From: Prevotellaceae bacterium
Lineage (GTDB): Bacteria > Bacteroidota > Bacteroidia > Bacteroidales > Bacteroidaceae
Assembly: GCA_031262265.1 (NCBI GenBank)
Contig: JAISIB010000138.1
Span: 1 to 26,215, forward strand
Length of the DNA stretch: 26,215 bases
Direction: 5' to 3'
A model generated the notes under the pieces. It saw only the letters and a list, made by a program, of their open reading frames with translations. It searched no databases and was not told the origin of the DNA. Positions 1 through 8,304 of the stretch are shown in pieces (the stretch's first letter is position 1; each line of letters opens with the position of its first letter). Position numbers and translations under genes: made by a program.

Positions 1-652
1 TTCGCCCTACTTTTACGCGCCAGATATAGGCGTGAACAAAATAATTCATGTAGGGCACGTCAACGATAAGGGGCTGCCCGTTCGCATCTATGACATGCTC
101 AATCGGTAATTGTCCGTAGTTCTGAGCTTCGTATTTGGCAATCTGCTGTCCGTCCATCGTCAGACTCTGCGTAAAGTAGCCGTAGCGATACAATAGTCCG
201 ACCGCACACAAATCGACGTTGCTATCGGAAGCTTCTTTGAGATAATCGCCGGCCAATACGCCCAAACCGCCCGAATATAACTTTAATGCACTCGTCATCC
301 CGTATTCCATGCTAAAATAAGCCACAGATGGTCGTTCTTTGTCAGGCGTAGCTTGCATGTAGATACTGAACTTTTCATATACCTCATTCATGCGTTTCAA
401 CAATGCCGTATCTTTGGACAACGCTTCCAGCTTGTCGTAATTCATACTTTCGAGGAACAGCACCGGATTGTGTCCGGACTGTTTCCAAAGGTCAGGGTCC
501 ATTTGACGAAATAGCTCGGTCGCTTCATAGTTCCATGACCACCATAAATTATGCGCGATCTCGGCCAAAGGTTCCAGTTTGGCGGGAAGATTAGATTTTA
601 CGGTAACGTCTTTCCAATTAGGCGTGTTTACATCACTTACTTTAATTTTCAT
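1..652 (-). CDS. glgP: Alpha-glucan (glycogen) phosphorylase, N-terminal part, cut by window edge
   Basis: Phosphorolyses alpha-1,4-glucan to glucose-1-phosphate in the cytoplasm. The visible 217 codons start at the ATG at 652-650 (MKIKVSDVNTPNWKDV) and read open to base 1, so the catalytic C-terminal half and the PLP lysine lie outside the window. Seen: an N-terminal segment with IAHNLWWSWN at about residues 32-41, which is typical of the short bacterial/archaeal alpha-glucan phosphorylases (DUF3417-type N-terminus), then VAYFSMEYG and the glycine-rich SGGLGVLAGDYLKEASD typical of the phosphorylase fold. There is no signal peptide. It begins 27 bp after the glycogen synthase stop on the same strand with no promoter box between them, so the two are probably co-transcribed and pair synthesis with mobilisation of glycogen. 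The family call is firm; the substrate (glycogen versus maltodextrin) is inferred. Confidence 0.9.
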   Translation of the reverse strand, partial: MKIKVSDVNTPNWKDVTVKSNLPAKLEPLAEIAHNLWWSWNYEATELFRQMDPDLWKQSGHNPVLFLESMNYDKLEALSKDTALLKRMNEVYEKFSIYMQATPDKERPSVAYFSMEYGMTSALKLYSGGLGVLAGDYLKEASDSNVDLCAVGLLYRYGYFTQSLTMDGQQIAKYEAQNYGQLPIEHVIDANGQPLIVDVPYMNYFVHAYIWRVKVGR

Positions 653-679
653 ATTTCCTTATTTATTAATGGTGTATAT

Positions 680-2347
680 TCAGTTGTTTTCCGATTGGCG
701 GGCGGTGGCGCGTTTCAACGCCACATCGTACGCTTCGTAGTAGTAGCGAATAAAATGATTCCAAGAGGCCTGTTCCGCCAACGATTCCGCGTTGCGGCGA
801 ACACTTTTGAGGATGTGGGCGTCCATCGTAGAGTAATGCAAAATACAACGGCACAACTCATCGGCTGCCTCGAAGTAATTGGTATCCGTTCGGTGTATGA
901 CGGCCACGCCTTGCTCCATATTTTTACTGCCATGGAGAGTATCGTCTACCCATTGCCCGAATCCGGAAAGATCCGTTGTGATGGTGGGCACGCGAAAGGC
1001 GATACTTTCCAGCGGCGTATAGCCCCATGGTTCGTAGTACGAAGGATAAATTGTCAAATCCAGTCCCATGAGCAAATTGTAATAGTTCGTATTGAAAATT
1101 CCGTCTTTCCCGTCCAAATAACAAGGCACGAAGATGACCGTAACCTTACTATCCGGCGTATTTTGTAACCCTAAGTATTTCAGATGCCCAAGCAAACGGT
1201 CGCTATCCGGATGATTTAGCCAATGCGTCAGCGTCGGATTGTTCAGCGCATCCTTTTGTTTGCCTTTCAACAGCAGTCGGTCTCGCAAGTCGCTACGCCA
1301 CGATGCCACGTCGGCAGGCACACAGACGAACGCCAATATCTTTCGTCGCAATTGTTGACTACCCGACAGTCTGTGCAACGTTTCTACGAAGAGGTCGATG
1401 CCTTTGTTTTGATATTCGTACCGTCCGCTGGTACCAATAATAAGCGTATTCGCATCAAACTCTCCGCCCGTCAGGCAATTGGCTACGTGCAGAAACGTTT
1501 CGCGCGAACGCTTTTTCCAATAGAATAGGTTGGGCAACACAGGCACGAGGTCGTCGTTGAAACCGTTCATCAGGATCGTGTCCGCCGGTTTCTCCAACAA
1601 TTGCTCACATTCGCGCGCCGTGACGGCACTTACGGTCGTGAAGCAATCGGCATATCGGGCGGTTTGTTTTTCTACGGAGTGTTTGGACTCAATGTTCAAC
1701 TCTTTGGCCATTTCATCCCCATCGTATGTCCTTAGCGCGTCATACAGCGGTTTATCATTGCCGGCAATCGACCTCCCGACCGTCGTGGCGTGCGTAGTGA
1801 AGATTGTGGCGATTTCCGGAACCGCCGTTTTTAGATACAGCAAGCCCATACCGGTCATCCACTCGTGTGCTTGAAAAACGACCTTATCGGTTGGTTTCAA
1901 TTCAAAACGATAAAAATATTCTACCGCCTTAGCGGCAGCGCACGCGAACATACACGCCTCGTCATAATCTCCGTAGGCATGGATAGAATCTACACCGAAA
2001 TGTTCCCATGCAATGGTGTACAGGTAGTTTTTCTTATTGAAAAAAGGACGATAATCCACCAGTATGACAATCGGGTTACCGGATATTTGCCAACGTCCGA
2101 TGCGGACGGAAAGCCCCAACTCTCTCACTCGGTTTTTCCATGTTGCAAAGAGCGTATCGTCTTCTGCAAAAAGCGGATTGTCCGTTTGCGAGGGAATATC
2201 CGGCCCGATAAACACAATGCGATCCGGCCATCGTTCCTGCAAGGTCTTAGCGCGTGTGGACAACACAGTATAAATGCCTCCTACCTTATTACATACTTCC
2301 CAGCTTGCCTCAAAGATGTAGTCGGGCACGATAAGATTATTTTTCAT
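680..2347 (-). CDS. Glycogen synthase of the eukaryote-like GT3 type
   Basis: Transfers glucose from a nucleotide sugar to growing glycogen. The N-terminus EASWEVCNKVGGIYTVLS (about residues 10-27) is the GT3 nucleotide-sugar-binding signature of fungal and animal glycogen synthases, not the KTGGL start of bacterial GT5 GlgA. Further GT3 marks are QAHEW, FTTHATTVGR and the C-terminal YPSYYEPWGYTPLES with its catalytic-site glutamate. I chose the ATG at 2347 (555 aa): the frame stays open up to an ATG at 2410, but that start lies upstream of the TAnnTTTG promoter box at 2376-2383 and adds 21 hydrophobic residues unlike the family. The gene is followed at 27 bp by the phosphorylase gene. UDP-glucose as donor is expected from the family but is not provable here. 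Confidence 0.93.
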   Translation of the reverse strand: MKNNLIVPDYIFEASWEVCNKVGGIYTVLSTRAKTLQERWPDRIVFIGPDIPSQTDNPLFAEDDTLFATWKNRVRELGLSVRIGRWQISGNPIVILVDYRPFFNKKNYLYTIAWEHFGVDSIHAYGDYDEACMFACAAAKAVEYFYRFELKPTDKVVFQAHEWMTGMGLLYLKTAVPEIATIFTTHATTVGRSIAGNDKPLYDALRTYDGDEMAKELNIESKHSVEKQTARYADCFTTVSAVTARECEQLLEKPADTILMNGFNDDLVPVLPNLFYWKKRSRETFLHVANCLTGGEFDANTLIIGTSGRYEYQNKGIDLFVETLHRLSGSQQLRRKILAFVCVPADVASWRSDLRDRLLLKGKQKDALNNPTLTHWLNHPDSDRLLGHLKYLGLQNTPDSKVTVIFVPCYLDGKDGIFNTNYYNLLMGLDLTIYPSYYEPWGYTPLESIAFRVPTITTDLSGFGQWVDDTLHGSKNMEQGVAVIHRTDTNYFEAADELCRCILHYSTMDAHILKSVRRNAESLAEQASWNHFIRYYYEAYDVALKRATARQSENN

Positions 2348-2375
2348 TAGACATTTTTTTATAAAAAGTAACGTG

Positions 2376-2383
2376 CAAAGGTA
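2376..2383 (-). promoter_or_regulatory. Bacteroidota -7 promoter box of the glycogen operon
   Basis: On the minus strand this reads TACCTTTG, an exact match to the Bacteroidetes -7 consensus TAnnTTTG. A TTTTTG lies 24 bp upstream as a possible -33 element. The start codon at 2347 is 28 bp downstream, giving a leader of about 20 nt, and this supports choosing 2347 over 2410 as the translation start. Confidence 0.7.
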
Positions 2384-2426
2384 GAATACAACCTTGAAAA
2401 CAGAAAACAAAAACCGTAATTTATGA

Positions 2427-2510
2427 AATTATAACGGTAATTGATTTGTTTTTCCGTGTTTGTTATTCAAATATGCGGCTTTGAAAAAAGCATAAGTTCG
2501 TAAGAAAATA
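2427..2510 (-). repeat. 21-bp periodic intergenic repeat array E (four degenerate units)
   Basis: Read on the minus strand, units occupy 2510-2490, 2489-2469, 2468-2448 and 2447-2427, each 21 bp. The first unit has TCTTACGAACTTAT, which matches 13 of 14 bases in array C (TCTTACGAGCTTAT). The second has the core CAAAGCCGC, as in arrays B, C and D. The last two units are more degenerate. The array lies between the terminator of the starch operon and the promoter of the glycogen operon and is oriented toward the latter. A further, even weaker unit may extend to about 2405. Confidence 0.65.
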
Positions 2511-2516
2511 AAACGA

Positions 2517-2546
2517 CGGCGTAGCAAAATCAGCCTTGCTACGCCG
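2517..2546 (-). terminator. Intrinsic terminator of the starch-utilisation operon
   Basis: An 11-bp perfect stem (CGGCGTAGCAA paired with TTGCTACGCCG, 2517-2527 with 2536-2546) closes an 8-nt loop. On the minus strand it is followed by a T-rich tract (TCGTTTTATTTTC). It starts 30 bp after the stop of the last amylase gene and separates that operon from the glycogen operon. Confidence 0.85.
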
Positions 2547-2576
2547 CCATTTTAATAGTGTAAGAGTCTGTCTATG

Positions 2577-3905
2577 CTACTTCTGTTGCAATATCAAATA
2601 CTCGAACGGAGCGAGCGTCAGGTCGGCATCCACTTTTTTGTCTTTACCGGAGGCCAAATCGCGCAACGTACGTTGTGTCCATTCAGCGGGCAGAGCGATC
2701 GTGTGCTCGGCGTTGCGCAAGTTGATGGCTATCAGAAGCTGATCGCGGCCTTCCCACTTTTCAAACAACATAATATTCTCATCGGGATAAGCCTTGATGT
2801 TCCCGCTACGGATGGCAGGGTGTTTCTTGTACAGAGCAATCAAATGCTTATATTCGTTGCGATAATCCGGATTGGCGTTCCAGTCGACCGGCACATATTG
2901 GAAGAAATTGATACCACGAGGGAATCCCACTTCCTGAGAGTCGTAGATGAGCATACCGCCATGTAGATAAGCCGTCGCAACAAAGGCGGCCATGGCTCCC
3001 CGCTCGTTGACAAACTCCCTGACAGGCGGCGTTCGCACTCCTTCGTCGTGGTTCGTGGTAAAGCGCAACTTGCGTGCTCCTTCGGGGACGCCTTCGTATT
3101 CCCGTATGTCAACGTCGAATAATGTCGCCACCGAAGCATTGCGACGGAATATACGGCGCATAGTCGCCAAATAATCCCACGCGTAATTCATATCGAAGTC
3201 GGCGGCAAAATGGTCGGGTCGTTTGCCTTCTGCCAGCATAAGCAACGGACGTCCGGTGGCTCGCAACGAATCCAATGCTTGCTTCCAGAAATCAAACGGT
3301 ACGTAGTCGGCCGCATCGCAACGGTAGCCGTCGATACCGGCTTCGCGTATCCAGAATTTCATTGCGTCAATCATGGCAAGACGCATTTCAGCGTTGTCGA
3401 AATTCAGGTCGGCGACGTCGTTCCAACCGGTTCCTGCCGGAGAAATCACGTTACCTATGGAATCTTGCGTGTACCAATCCTTATGTTCTTTCAGCCAATC
3501 GCTATCCCACGAGGTATGATTGGGCACCCAGTCCATAATGACGTACATTTTGCGCTTGTGTGCTTCTTTGACCAACGTGGCCAAATCTTGCAGCGTACCG
3601 AATTCCGGATTCAATGCGCAATAGTCCTTAATACAATAAGGAGAGTTGACGGTTTTTTCTTTGCCGATCTCGTAAACGGGCATGAACCAAAGTACGTTTA
3701 CGCCCAAGTCGCGAATAGAATCCATGCGTTCGGTGATTCGACGGAACGCATTTTGTGGTGCGAAGACACGCGGATTGATCTGGTACATCACTACATCGGC
3801 CGGCGCGATAGGCGTTTTTTGAGGTACCTGCGTACATGCTGTTCCTAATCCGCACGCTACTCCAAGCAGAATTACGGCGGAATATAAATATGTTCTTATT
3901 TTCAT
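2577..3905 (-). CDS. GH13 alpha-amylase-family lipoprotein (distal copy)
   Basis: Predicted envelope enzyme cleaving alpha-1,4-glucans. The 442-aa protein has a hydrophobic N-terminus with a lipidation Cys at 18 or 24, both in acceptable but weak lipoboxes. GH13 motifs are complete: region I DWVPNH (125-130), region II GYRCDAAD with nucleophile D197, region III LAEG with acid/base E226, region IV TTNHDE with D287. A short beta domain C closes the protein. At 442 aa it is much shorter than SusG and has no inserted starch-binding module. It starts 4 bp after the stop of a paralogous GH13 gene, so the pair is translationally close, probably a tandem duplication. It is the last gene before the hairpin terminator. 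The exact specificity (amylase, neopullulanase or glucosidase) cannot be read from the sequence. Confidence 0.92.
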   Translation of the reverse strand: MKIRTYLYSAVILLGVACGLGTACTQVPQKTPIAPADVVMYQINPRVFAPQNAFRRITERMDSIRDLGVNVLWFMPVYEIGKEKTVNSPYCIKDYCALNPEFGTLQDLATLVKEAHKRKMYVIMDWVPNHTSWDSDWLKEHKDWYTQDSIGNVISPAGTGWNDVADLNFDNAEMRLAMIDAMKFWIREAGIDGYRCDAADYVPFDFWKQALDSLRATGRPLLMLAEGKRPDHFAADFDMNYAWDYLATMRRIFRRNASVATLFDVDIREYEGVPEGARKLRFTTNHDEGVRTPPVREFVNERGAMAAFVATAYLHGGMLIYDSQEVGFPRGINFFQYVPVDWNANPDYRNEYKHLIALYKKHPAIRSGNIKAYPDENIMLFEKWEGRDQLLIAINLRNAEHTIALPAEWTQRTLRDLASGKDKKVDADLTLAPFEYLILQQK

Positions 3906-3909
3906 TTTC

Positions 3910-5250
3910 TTAGTTCTTTATCTGGTAAAAACAATACCTGTATGCTTCCAACGACATATTGGCCGGAAGCGTTATGGCCGTATTATTTAATAAATCCGTC
4001 GCTTCGATACCGGCAAACTCAATAGGCGTACGAAGATCAACGGTTTCGTCGGACGTATTCACTACGACGAGCACGCCTTCGTTGCCGTGGCTCCGATAAT
4101 AGCAAGCGACGTTCCCTTTCTCGTATGTTCGCAACGAGCCTTTTTGTAGGGCGACGGAAGAACGATATACTTGCATCACCCGTTTATACTCTTGCAAATA
4201 GTCGGCATTGGAGTTCCAATTCACCGCGTGGTAGCCGAAAAATGACAGAGCCTGCGGATAACCGATCTCTTGCGAGCTATAAATCAACGGCACGCCGCTA
4301 ATGGTGGTAGCAATCACGAAGGCTGCCATCGCACCGCGCGTACCATCGTACATTTGCAAAGGCGATGCGCCGGACGCCACATCGTGGTTGGTAGAATAAC
4401 GCAAGCGTTGCTTCCCGCCGAGTACTCCGTTGTATTCATCTGCGTTGGCCTTGTACAGAGACGCGACCGAACCGCTACCTGCAAATAAGGATTGCAGGCG
4501 AGTAGCGAACTCCCATCCCCAAACGATGTCGAATCCGTCGGTAAAAAGCGAGTACTCGCTCCCTTCGGCCAGCATCAACAGCTCATCACCTTTCAGTGTT
4601 TTTAGTTCCGCAATAGCCGTACGCCAAAAATCATGGGGCACGCCATCCGCATAGTCGCAGCGATAGCCGTCAACATCGGTTTCTGTGATCCAAAACTTCA
4701 TTGCGTCGAGCATAGCCGCCCGCATGTCTACATTGTCATAGTTAAGATCTGCCACATCTCCCCATCCCATACCGGCCGGCGAGATAATGTTGCCCGCCGC
4801 GTCTTGCGTGTACCACGATTTGTTGTTTATCCATTCGTTATCCCACGCCGTATGGTTGGCTACCCAGTCGAGAATCACGCGTATGCCTTTTGCATGTGCC
4901 TGATTGACTAACGATTTCAGATCATCTAACGTGCCGTAGTCCGCATTGAGCTGAAAATAGTTGCGTACGCAGTAGGGTGACCCGACGGCATTCTTTCTAC
5001 CTAATTCGTAGACAGGCATTAGCCAGATTACGTTGACGCCTAACTCCTGTATCTCATTCAATCGCGCCGCTACGGCCTGCAAGGCATCGGTACGCGCGAA
5101 GAAATAGGGATTTGCCTCGTAAATGACTACGCCATCTGTCTCTGTCGTCGGCAGCGGATCGGGTATTTCGTTGGTACTGCTGCATCCCGAAAGATGCAGC
5201 AGTACAGCCAACAAAATACAATACACTATTTCAAATCTAATGGACTTCAT
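3910..5250 (-). CDS. GH13 alpha-amylase-family lipoprotein (proximal copy)
   Basis: A 446-aa lipoprotein with a clear lipobox, LSGC at 20-23, followed by a short Ser/Pro linker. All four GH13 regions are present: DWVANH (128-133), GYRCDYAD with nucleophile D199, LAEG with acid/base E229, STNHD with D290. It shares most of its (beta/alpha)8 barrel with the next gene, including SPAGxGWxDVADLN between regions I and II, so the two are clearly paralogues. It is fourth in the operon behind susC-, susD- and susE-like genes. The 81-bp gap upstream is filled by a 21-bp periodic repeat array. Likely role: cutting glucan at the cell surface or in the periplasm for the SusC/SusD importer; which side of the outer membrane is inferred, not shown. 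Confidence 0.92.
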   Translation of the reverse strand: MKSIRFEIVYCILLAVLLHLSGCSSTNEIPDPLPTTETDGVVIYEANPYFFARTDALQAVAARLNEIQELGVNVIWLMPVYELGRKNAVGSPYCVRNYFQLNADYGTLDDLKSLVNQAHAKGIRVILDWVANHTAWDNEWINNKSWYTQDAAGNIISPAGMGWGDVADLNYDNVDMRAAMLDAMKFWITETDVDGYRCDYADGVPHDFWRTAIAELKTLKGDELLMLAEGSEYSLFTDGFDIVWGWEFATRLQSLFAGSGSVASLYKANADEYNGVLGGKQRLRYSTNHDVASGASPLQMYDGTRGAMAAFVIATTISGVPLIYSSQEIGYPQALSFFGYHAVNWNSNADYLQEYKRVMQVYRSSVALQKGSLRTYEKGNVACYYRSHGNEGVLVVVNTSDETVDLRTPIEFAGIEATDLLNNTAITLPANMSLEAYRYCFYQIKN

Positions 5251-5255
5251 CGTGT

Positions 5256-5339
5256 AAATAAGATGCTTTGTTATTCAAACAAGATACCTTGTTGTTGCAA
5301 CAACTTACCTTATTATTTCAACAAGTTCCTACTATTCTT
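5256..5339 (-). repeat. 21-bp periodic intergenic repeat array A (four units, inside the operon)
   Basis: Units at 5276-5256, 5297-5277, 5318-5298 and 5339-5319 on the minus strand are exactly 21 bp each. The first two agree at 16 of 21 positions. The unit next to the gene carries AATAACAAAG and CTTATTT, and agrees at 17 of 21 positions with the second unit of array D 15 kb away. One unit contains a perfect palindrome, TTGTTGCAACAA. The array fills the gap between the susE-like and GH13 genes, overlaps the last codons of the former and ends 5 bp before the latter's ATG, so it must be transcribed with the operon. Confidence 0.7.
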
Positions 5340-6453
5340 CCGCAGGCGGTTCGGGCGTCGGAGGATTCAACGGATCTACTACTTCGAAGCTCAGATCTGA
5401 GTTCAGCAGGTAATAGTAATCTTTGTCTATCGTAACCGCTAAATCACCGCTCTCAATTTGTTTACCGTTGTTGTTATTGTTGAAAATGAGATTAAGTGCC
5501 ATGCCGGTTGCTTCATCGCCTAAGTCGAAATATTTATACTCCATGCCGTTGATGGTAGTCGTGCCGGTTACTTGCATACCCGGCCATCCGCCGAACGCTT
5601 CAGCGTCGCCCCATGCATAGAGAGCTATTCCTTCCCAACCGGTGTTGTCCAGTATATAAACGGTATGCCCGCTATACTCGCGTGGAGTCACCTCTACGGC
5701 CGCACCGCTTGTGATACTGAAATAATAATCCCGATCCGCTACGATATTGGCTGCATCAAACTGCGTACCGCCGTTGTTGTTATTGAAGATTAGGTTCAGC
5801 GACATTCCTTCATTGGCTGCGCCGATGTCGAAATACTTCCATGTGGTCTTACCTATGACTACCGTTCCTGTGACTTGCGCGCCCGGCCATCCGCCGAATG
5901 CTTCTCCGTCACCCCATGCATAGAGTGCGATTCCTTCCCAACCCGTATAGTCGTCGATGAAAACGGCATAACCGTCGTGCTCAATGGCTCCCGGATCGCT
6001 CGGAGTGAAGTAGGATTCCCAGCGATTGGCATATACGTTTGTCCAACCGCCTACCGGCGTGTTTACCTTATGCAAAGCGACTTCGTTGAAGACGGTACGT
6101 TCTATTCCTTGTTCCTTAGACACGAAATAAAATCCGTCGGCCAACGTTTTCCCTCCCACGAATGTAGCAGGGTTCAGGTAAATGCCCCATTTTATGTCGC
6201 TCTCGGGAGCTTTCTCCATCAGCCAAGTCGATTGTCCTACCGCAGCTTCCTCACCGCCGTTGAAATCGCCCACAATGTATATCTCATCGGTAACGGTAGT
6301 GCCCTGCGGCATGATAACTTCCAACAAAATGGCATCCGTCCGGCTCGGGAACATTTGTTTCTCGTGTGCGAAAACGATTTCTTCCTTCTCGCTGCAGCTA
6401 CCCAACAATCCGAGCAGCGGCAACATCCATATTAAGTATAATATTCTTTTCAT
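5332..6453 (-). CDS. SusE/F-position surface glycan-binding lipoprotein with two CBM26-like modules
   Basis: A 373-aa lipoprotein. The signal peptide ends in LGSC (Cys20), followed by SEKEE, an acidic stretch like the Bacteroidota lipoprotein export signal that sends lipoproteins to the outer surface. Residues 21-160 form an N-terminal beta-rich region with IYIVGDFNGG, which recalls the E-set/starch-binding repeats of SusE. Residues 161-256 and 262-358 are two near-identical modules, each with GWEGIALYAWGD, EAFGGWPG and LNLIFNNNN; the aromatic WGD/GGWPG pattern is that of CBM26 starch-binding modules. It lies third in the operon, 16 bp after susD, the usual place of SusE/SusF proteins. Likely role: holding starch or glycogen at the cell surface. 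The CBM26 assignment is by recalled motif. Confidence 0.85.
   Translation of the reverse strand: MKRILYLIWMLPLLGLLGSCSEKEEIVFAHEKQMFPSRTDAILLEVIMPQGTTVTDEIYIVGDFNGGEEAAVGQSTWLMEKAPESDIKWGIYLNPATFVGGKTLADGFYFVSKEQGIERTVFNEVALHKVNTPVGGWTNVYANRWESYFTPSDPGAIEHDGYAVFIDDYTGWEGIALYAWGDGEAFGGWPGAQVTGTVVIGKTTWKYFDIGAANEGMSLNLIFNNNNGGTQFDAANIVADRDYYFSITSGAAVEVTPREYSGHTVYILDNTGWEGIALYAWGDAEAFGGWPGMQVTGTTTINGMEYKYFDLGDEATGMALNLIFNNNNNGKQIESGDLAVTIDKDYYYLLNSDLSFEVVDPLNPPTPEPPAEE
5380..5973 (-). repeat. Internal tandem duplication encoding two CBM26-like modules
   Basis: Two copies of about 290 bp (5686-5973 and 5380-5670) encode the two starch-binding modules. They are also close at the DNA level: the stretch for GWEGIALYAWGD and GGWPG differs at only a few positions between 5881-5945 and 5578-5642. 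This implies a fairly recent duplication or gene conversion. Confidence 0.8.
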
Positions 6454-6469
6454 CGTTCTTCATGTTTGA

Positions 6470-8272
6470 TTAGTTAGTAACATAATTGGGATTCTGTACC
6501 AGTCCCGGGTTGACCAACAAGGCAGTAGCCGGCAGCGGATACCACTCATATTTACGGTCGCGTTGCGCAGGATAGGAGAAACCCGTATCGTTGGCACGCC
6601 CGAAGAACCACCATTGTCCCTGCGTGAATTTATCGTAGCGACGCAAATCGGTACGACGGCGACGGCCTTCACCCAAGTATTCGATTCCCCACTGACTGAG
6701 CATCCAATCCATATCGAAAGCGGTAAAACCGGGTCCCGGATCGTTTTGTGCGGTAGCCCAATCGGAAGTTGAGAAATAACGCTGGCGTACAGAGTTGACT
6801 AACGACTTGGCGCCTTCCGCATCTCCGGTACGCATTTTGCATTCAGCCAACATATACACGACTTCCGACAAGCGGAATTCCACTTCATCAATATCTTGGA
6901 AGTCAATACCTGCCGATTCGGGATAAACGGGGTATTTCACCATGCGAAGGCCTGAGTTGGTTTCACCCCAACGCGGAGACATCACCGGTTCCAACGTTCT
7001 GCCCAGATTTTGGAACGTACCGACTTGATCGACGTACACCAATGCCTGTCCTTGACGGTCGGCGTCGGCTTCCAAAGCGGCACCGGCTCCCCAATTGGCT
7101 TTCATCGCTCCTTTCAGGAACATACCTTTGTACGTATTGTTGCTCGTATTGTAAACGAAGTTCTGTTTACGAATATCGCGGTTGTCAAAACGTTCGTACA
7201 CCGCGCCGAGTTTATCGTTATACGGTGCGCTCAGGAAACTAACCGGATTGTCGGTACCTCCCAACGGCTGTACTACACCCGAGTTGTCGTACGAAGGAGA
7301 AAGAACGACGCAGTTCCATCCGCTTTGGCTATACGTGCCGCCGAAATACTCCCAGCAGTTATACGGCATAAACGGCATATTGCGCATCCAGCCTATATTC
7401 AATTGTCCTACCTCGCACGCAAACGCCATTATCACTTCGGGGCATTCCGTGTTGTTAATGCCGTAAATGTCGCGGTAATCGTCGGCGATGGAATAAGTAC
7501 CGTAGTTGCCGTTGATAATCTCCTGACAAAGCGTAGCACATTCGCTGTAATGATTTTCTTTGATGAAGACTTCGGAATTAAGTAGTAAGCGCGCTTTCAT
7601 AACGCGGTTGGCTGCCTGATTCATGCGGTTTACTTCGTTGATCGGTAGGTTTGCCCAAGTTTCATCCAACTCCGTTATAATAAAATCATAGATCATTTTA
7701 CAACCCGTGTCAAAATCGGGATCCACACTGGGCGGAACTTCGGAGCTAACCGACGTGTTCAACGGCAGTACGCCGCCCCAAATTTCGAAGATATTGTAAT
7801 ATGCCCACGCCCGCAAGGTACGTACCTCACTAATATACGAGGTCATCGCTTCGGGCGTCATTTTTAATGTAGCAGGGTCGAGATTTTGCAAATCATTAAT
7901 CAACGTATTGCAAAGCCCGATGGTTTCCCAGGCCGTTTGCCACGTTTGACGAATTATTATCGACTCGGGCGTCCATGTCTGGCTCGAAAGTACGAACTTT
8001 TGCGCCTCATCATATCCCCACAGTCCGGCATTCCAAGAACGCCAGGCAATTTGATCGGCGGAGAACTCTTGCAGGTAATAGAAATACTCTACGTAGCTAT
8101 GTGCACCCGTGTCGTAGATAGACGCCACCGCACCCTTTACACTGCTCTCATCTGAGTAGTAAATCGTTGCATCCACCTCGTCGAAAACTTCCTCGTCCAA
8201 GTTAAAACATGAAGTAAGGGAAAAACTACCGAGCAGGACGGCAAATAACCAATTATATTTTAGTTTGTTCAT
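6470..8272 (-). CDS. susD: SusD/RagB-family nutrient-binding lipoprotein
   Basis: A 600-aa outer-membrane lipoprotein that caps the SusC-like transporter and binds the glycan. The signal peptide ends in LTSC (Cys22), followed by the acidic FNLDEEVFDEVD, a likely surface-export signal. SusD/RagB marks include the early TWQTAWETIGLCNTLINDL helix, the TPR-like helices with EVRTLRAWAYYNIFEIWGGVPL-type sequence (here GGVLPL), and the C-terminal EVVYMLAECKMRTGDAEGAKSLVNSVRQR block with a late RRRTDLRRYDKF. The length is normal for the family. It starts 32 bp after the susC-like stop and ends 16 bp before the CBM26 lipoprotein. The glycan specificity is inferred to be starch or glycogen from the amylases and CBM26 modules downstream. 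Confidence 0.95.
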   Translation of the reverse strand: MNKLKYNWLFAVLLGSFSLTSCFNLDEEVFDEVDATIYYSDESSVKGAVASIYDTGAHSYVEYFYYLQEFSADQIAWRSWNAGLWGYDEAQKFVLSSQTWTPESIIIRQTWQTAWETIGLCNTLINDLQNLDPATLKMTPEAMTSYISEVRTLRAWAYYNIFEIWGGVLPLNTSVSSEVPPSVDPDFDTGCKMIYDFIITELDETWANLPINEVNRMNQAANRVMKARLLLNSEVFIKENHYSECATLCQEIINGNYGTYSIADDYRDIYGINNTECPEVIMAFACEVGQLNIGWMRNMPFMPYNCWEYFGGTYSQSGWNCVVLSPSYDNSGVVQPLGGTDNPVSFLSAPYNDKLGAVYERFDNRDIRKQNFVYNTSNNTYKGMFLKGAMKANWGAGAALEADADRQGQALVYVDQVGTFQNLGRTLEPVMSPRWGETNSGLRMVKYPVYPESAGIDFQDIDEVEFRLSEVVYMLAECKMRTGDAEGAKSLVNSVRQRYFSTSDWATAQNDPGPGFTAFDMDWMLSQWGIEYLGEGRRRRTDLRRYDKFTQGQWWFFGRANDTGFSYPAQRDRKYEWYPLPATALLVNPGLVQNPNYVTN

Positions 8273-8304
8273 AATCCTTTTTGATTTAAATGTTATACTT
8301 ACGA

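Noticed and set aside
2348..2410. Glycogen synthase start at 2410
   Set aside because: It lies upstream of the promoter box at 2376-2383 and adds residues foreign to the family.
3210..3848. 212-aa plus-strand ORF opposite the distal GH13 gene
   Set aside because: Antisense shadow of a gene with complete GH13 motifs; no recognisable domain. The same applies to long antisense ORFs at 551-1168, 5875-6435, 7010-7585 and 15099-15689.
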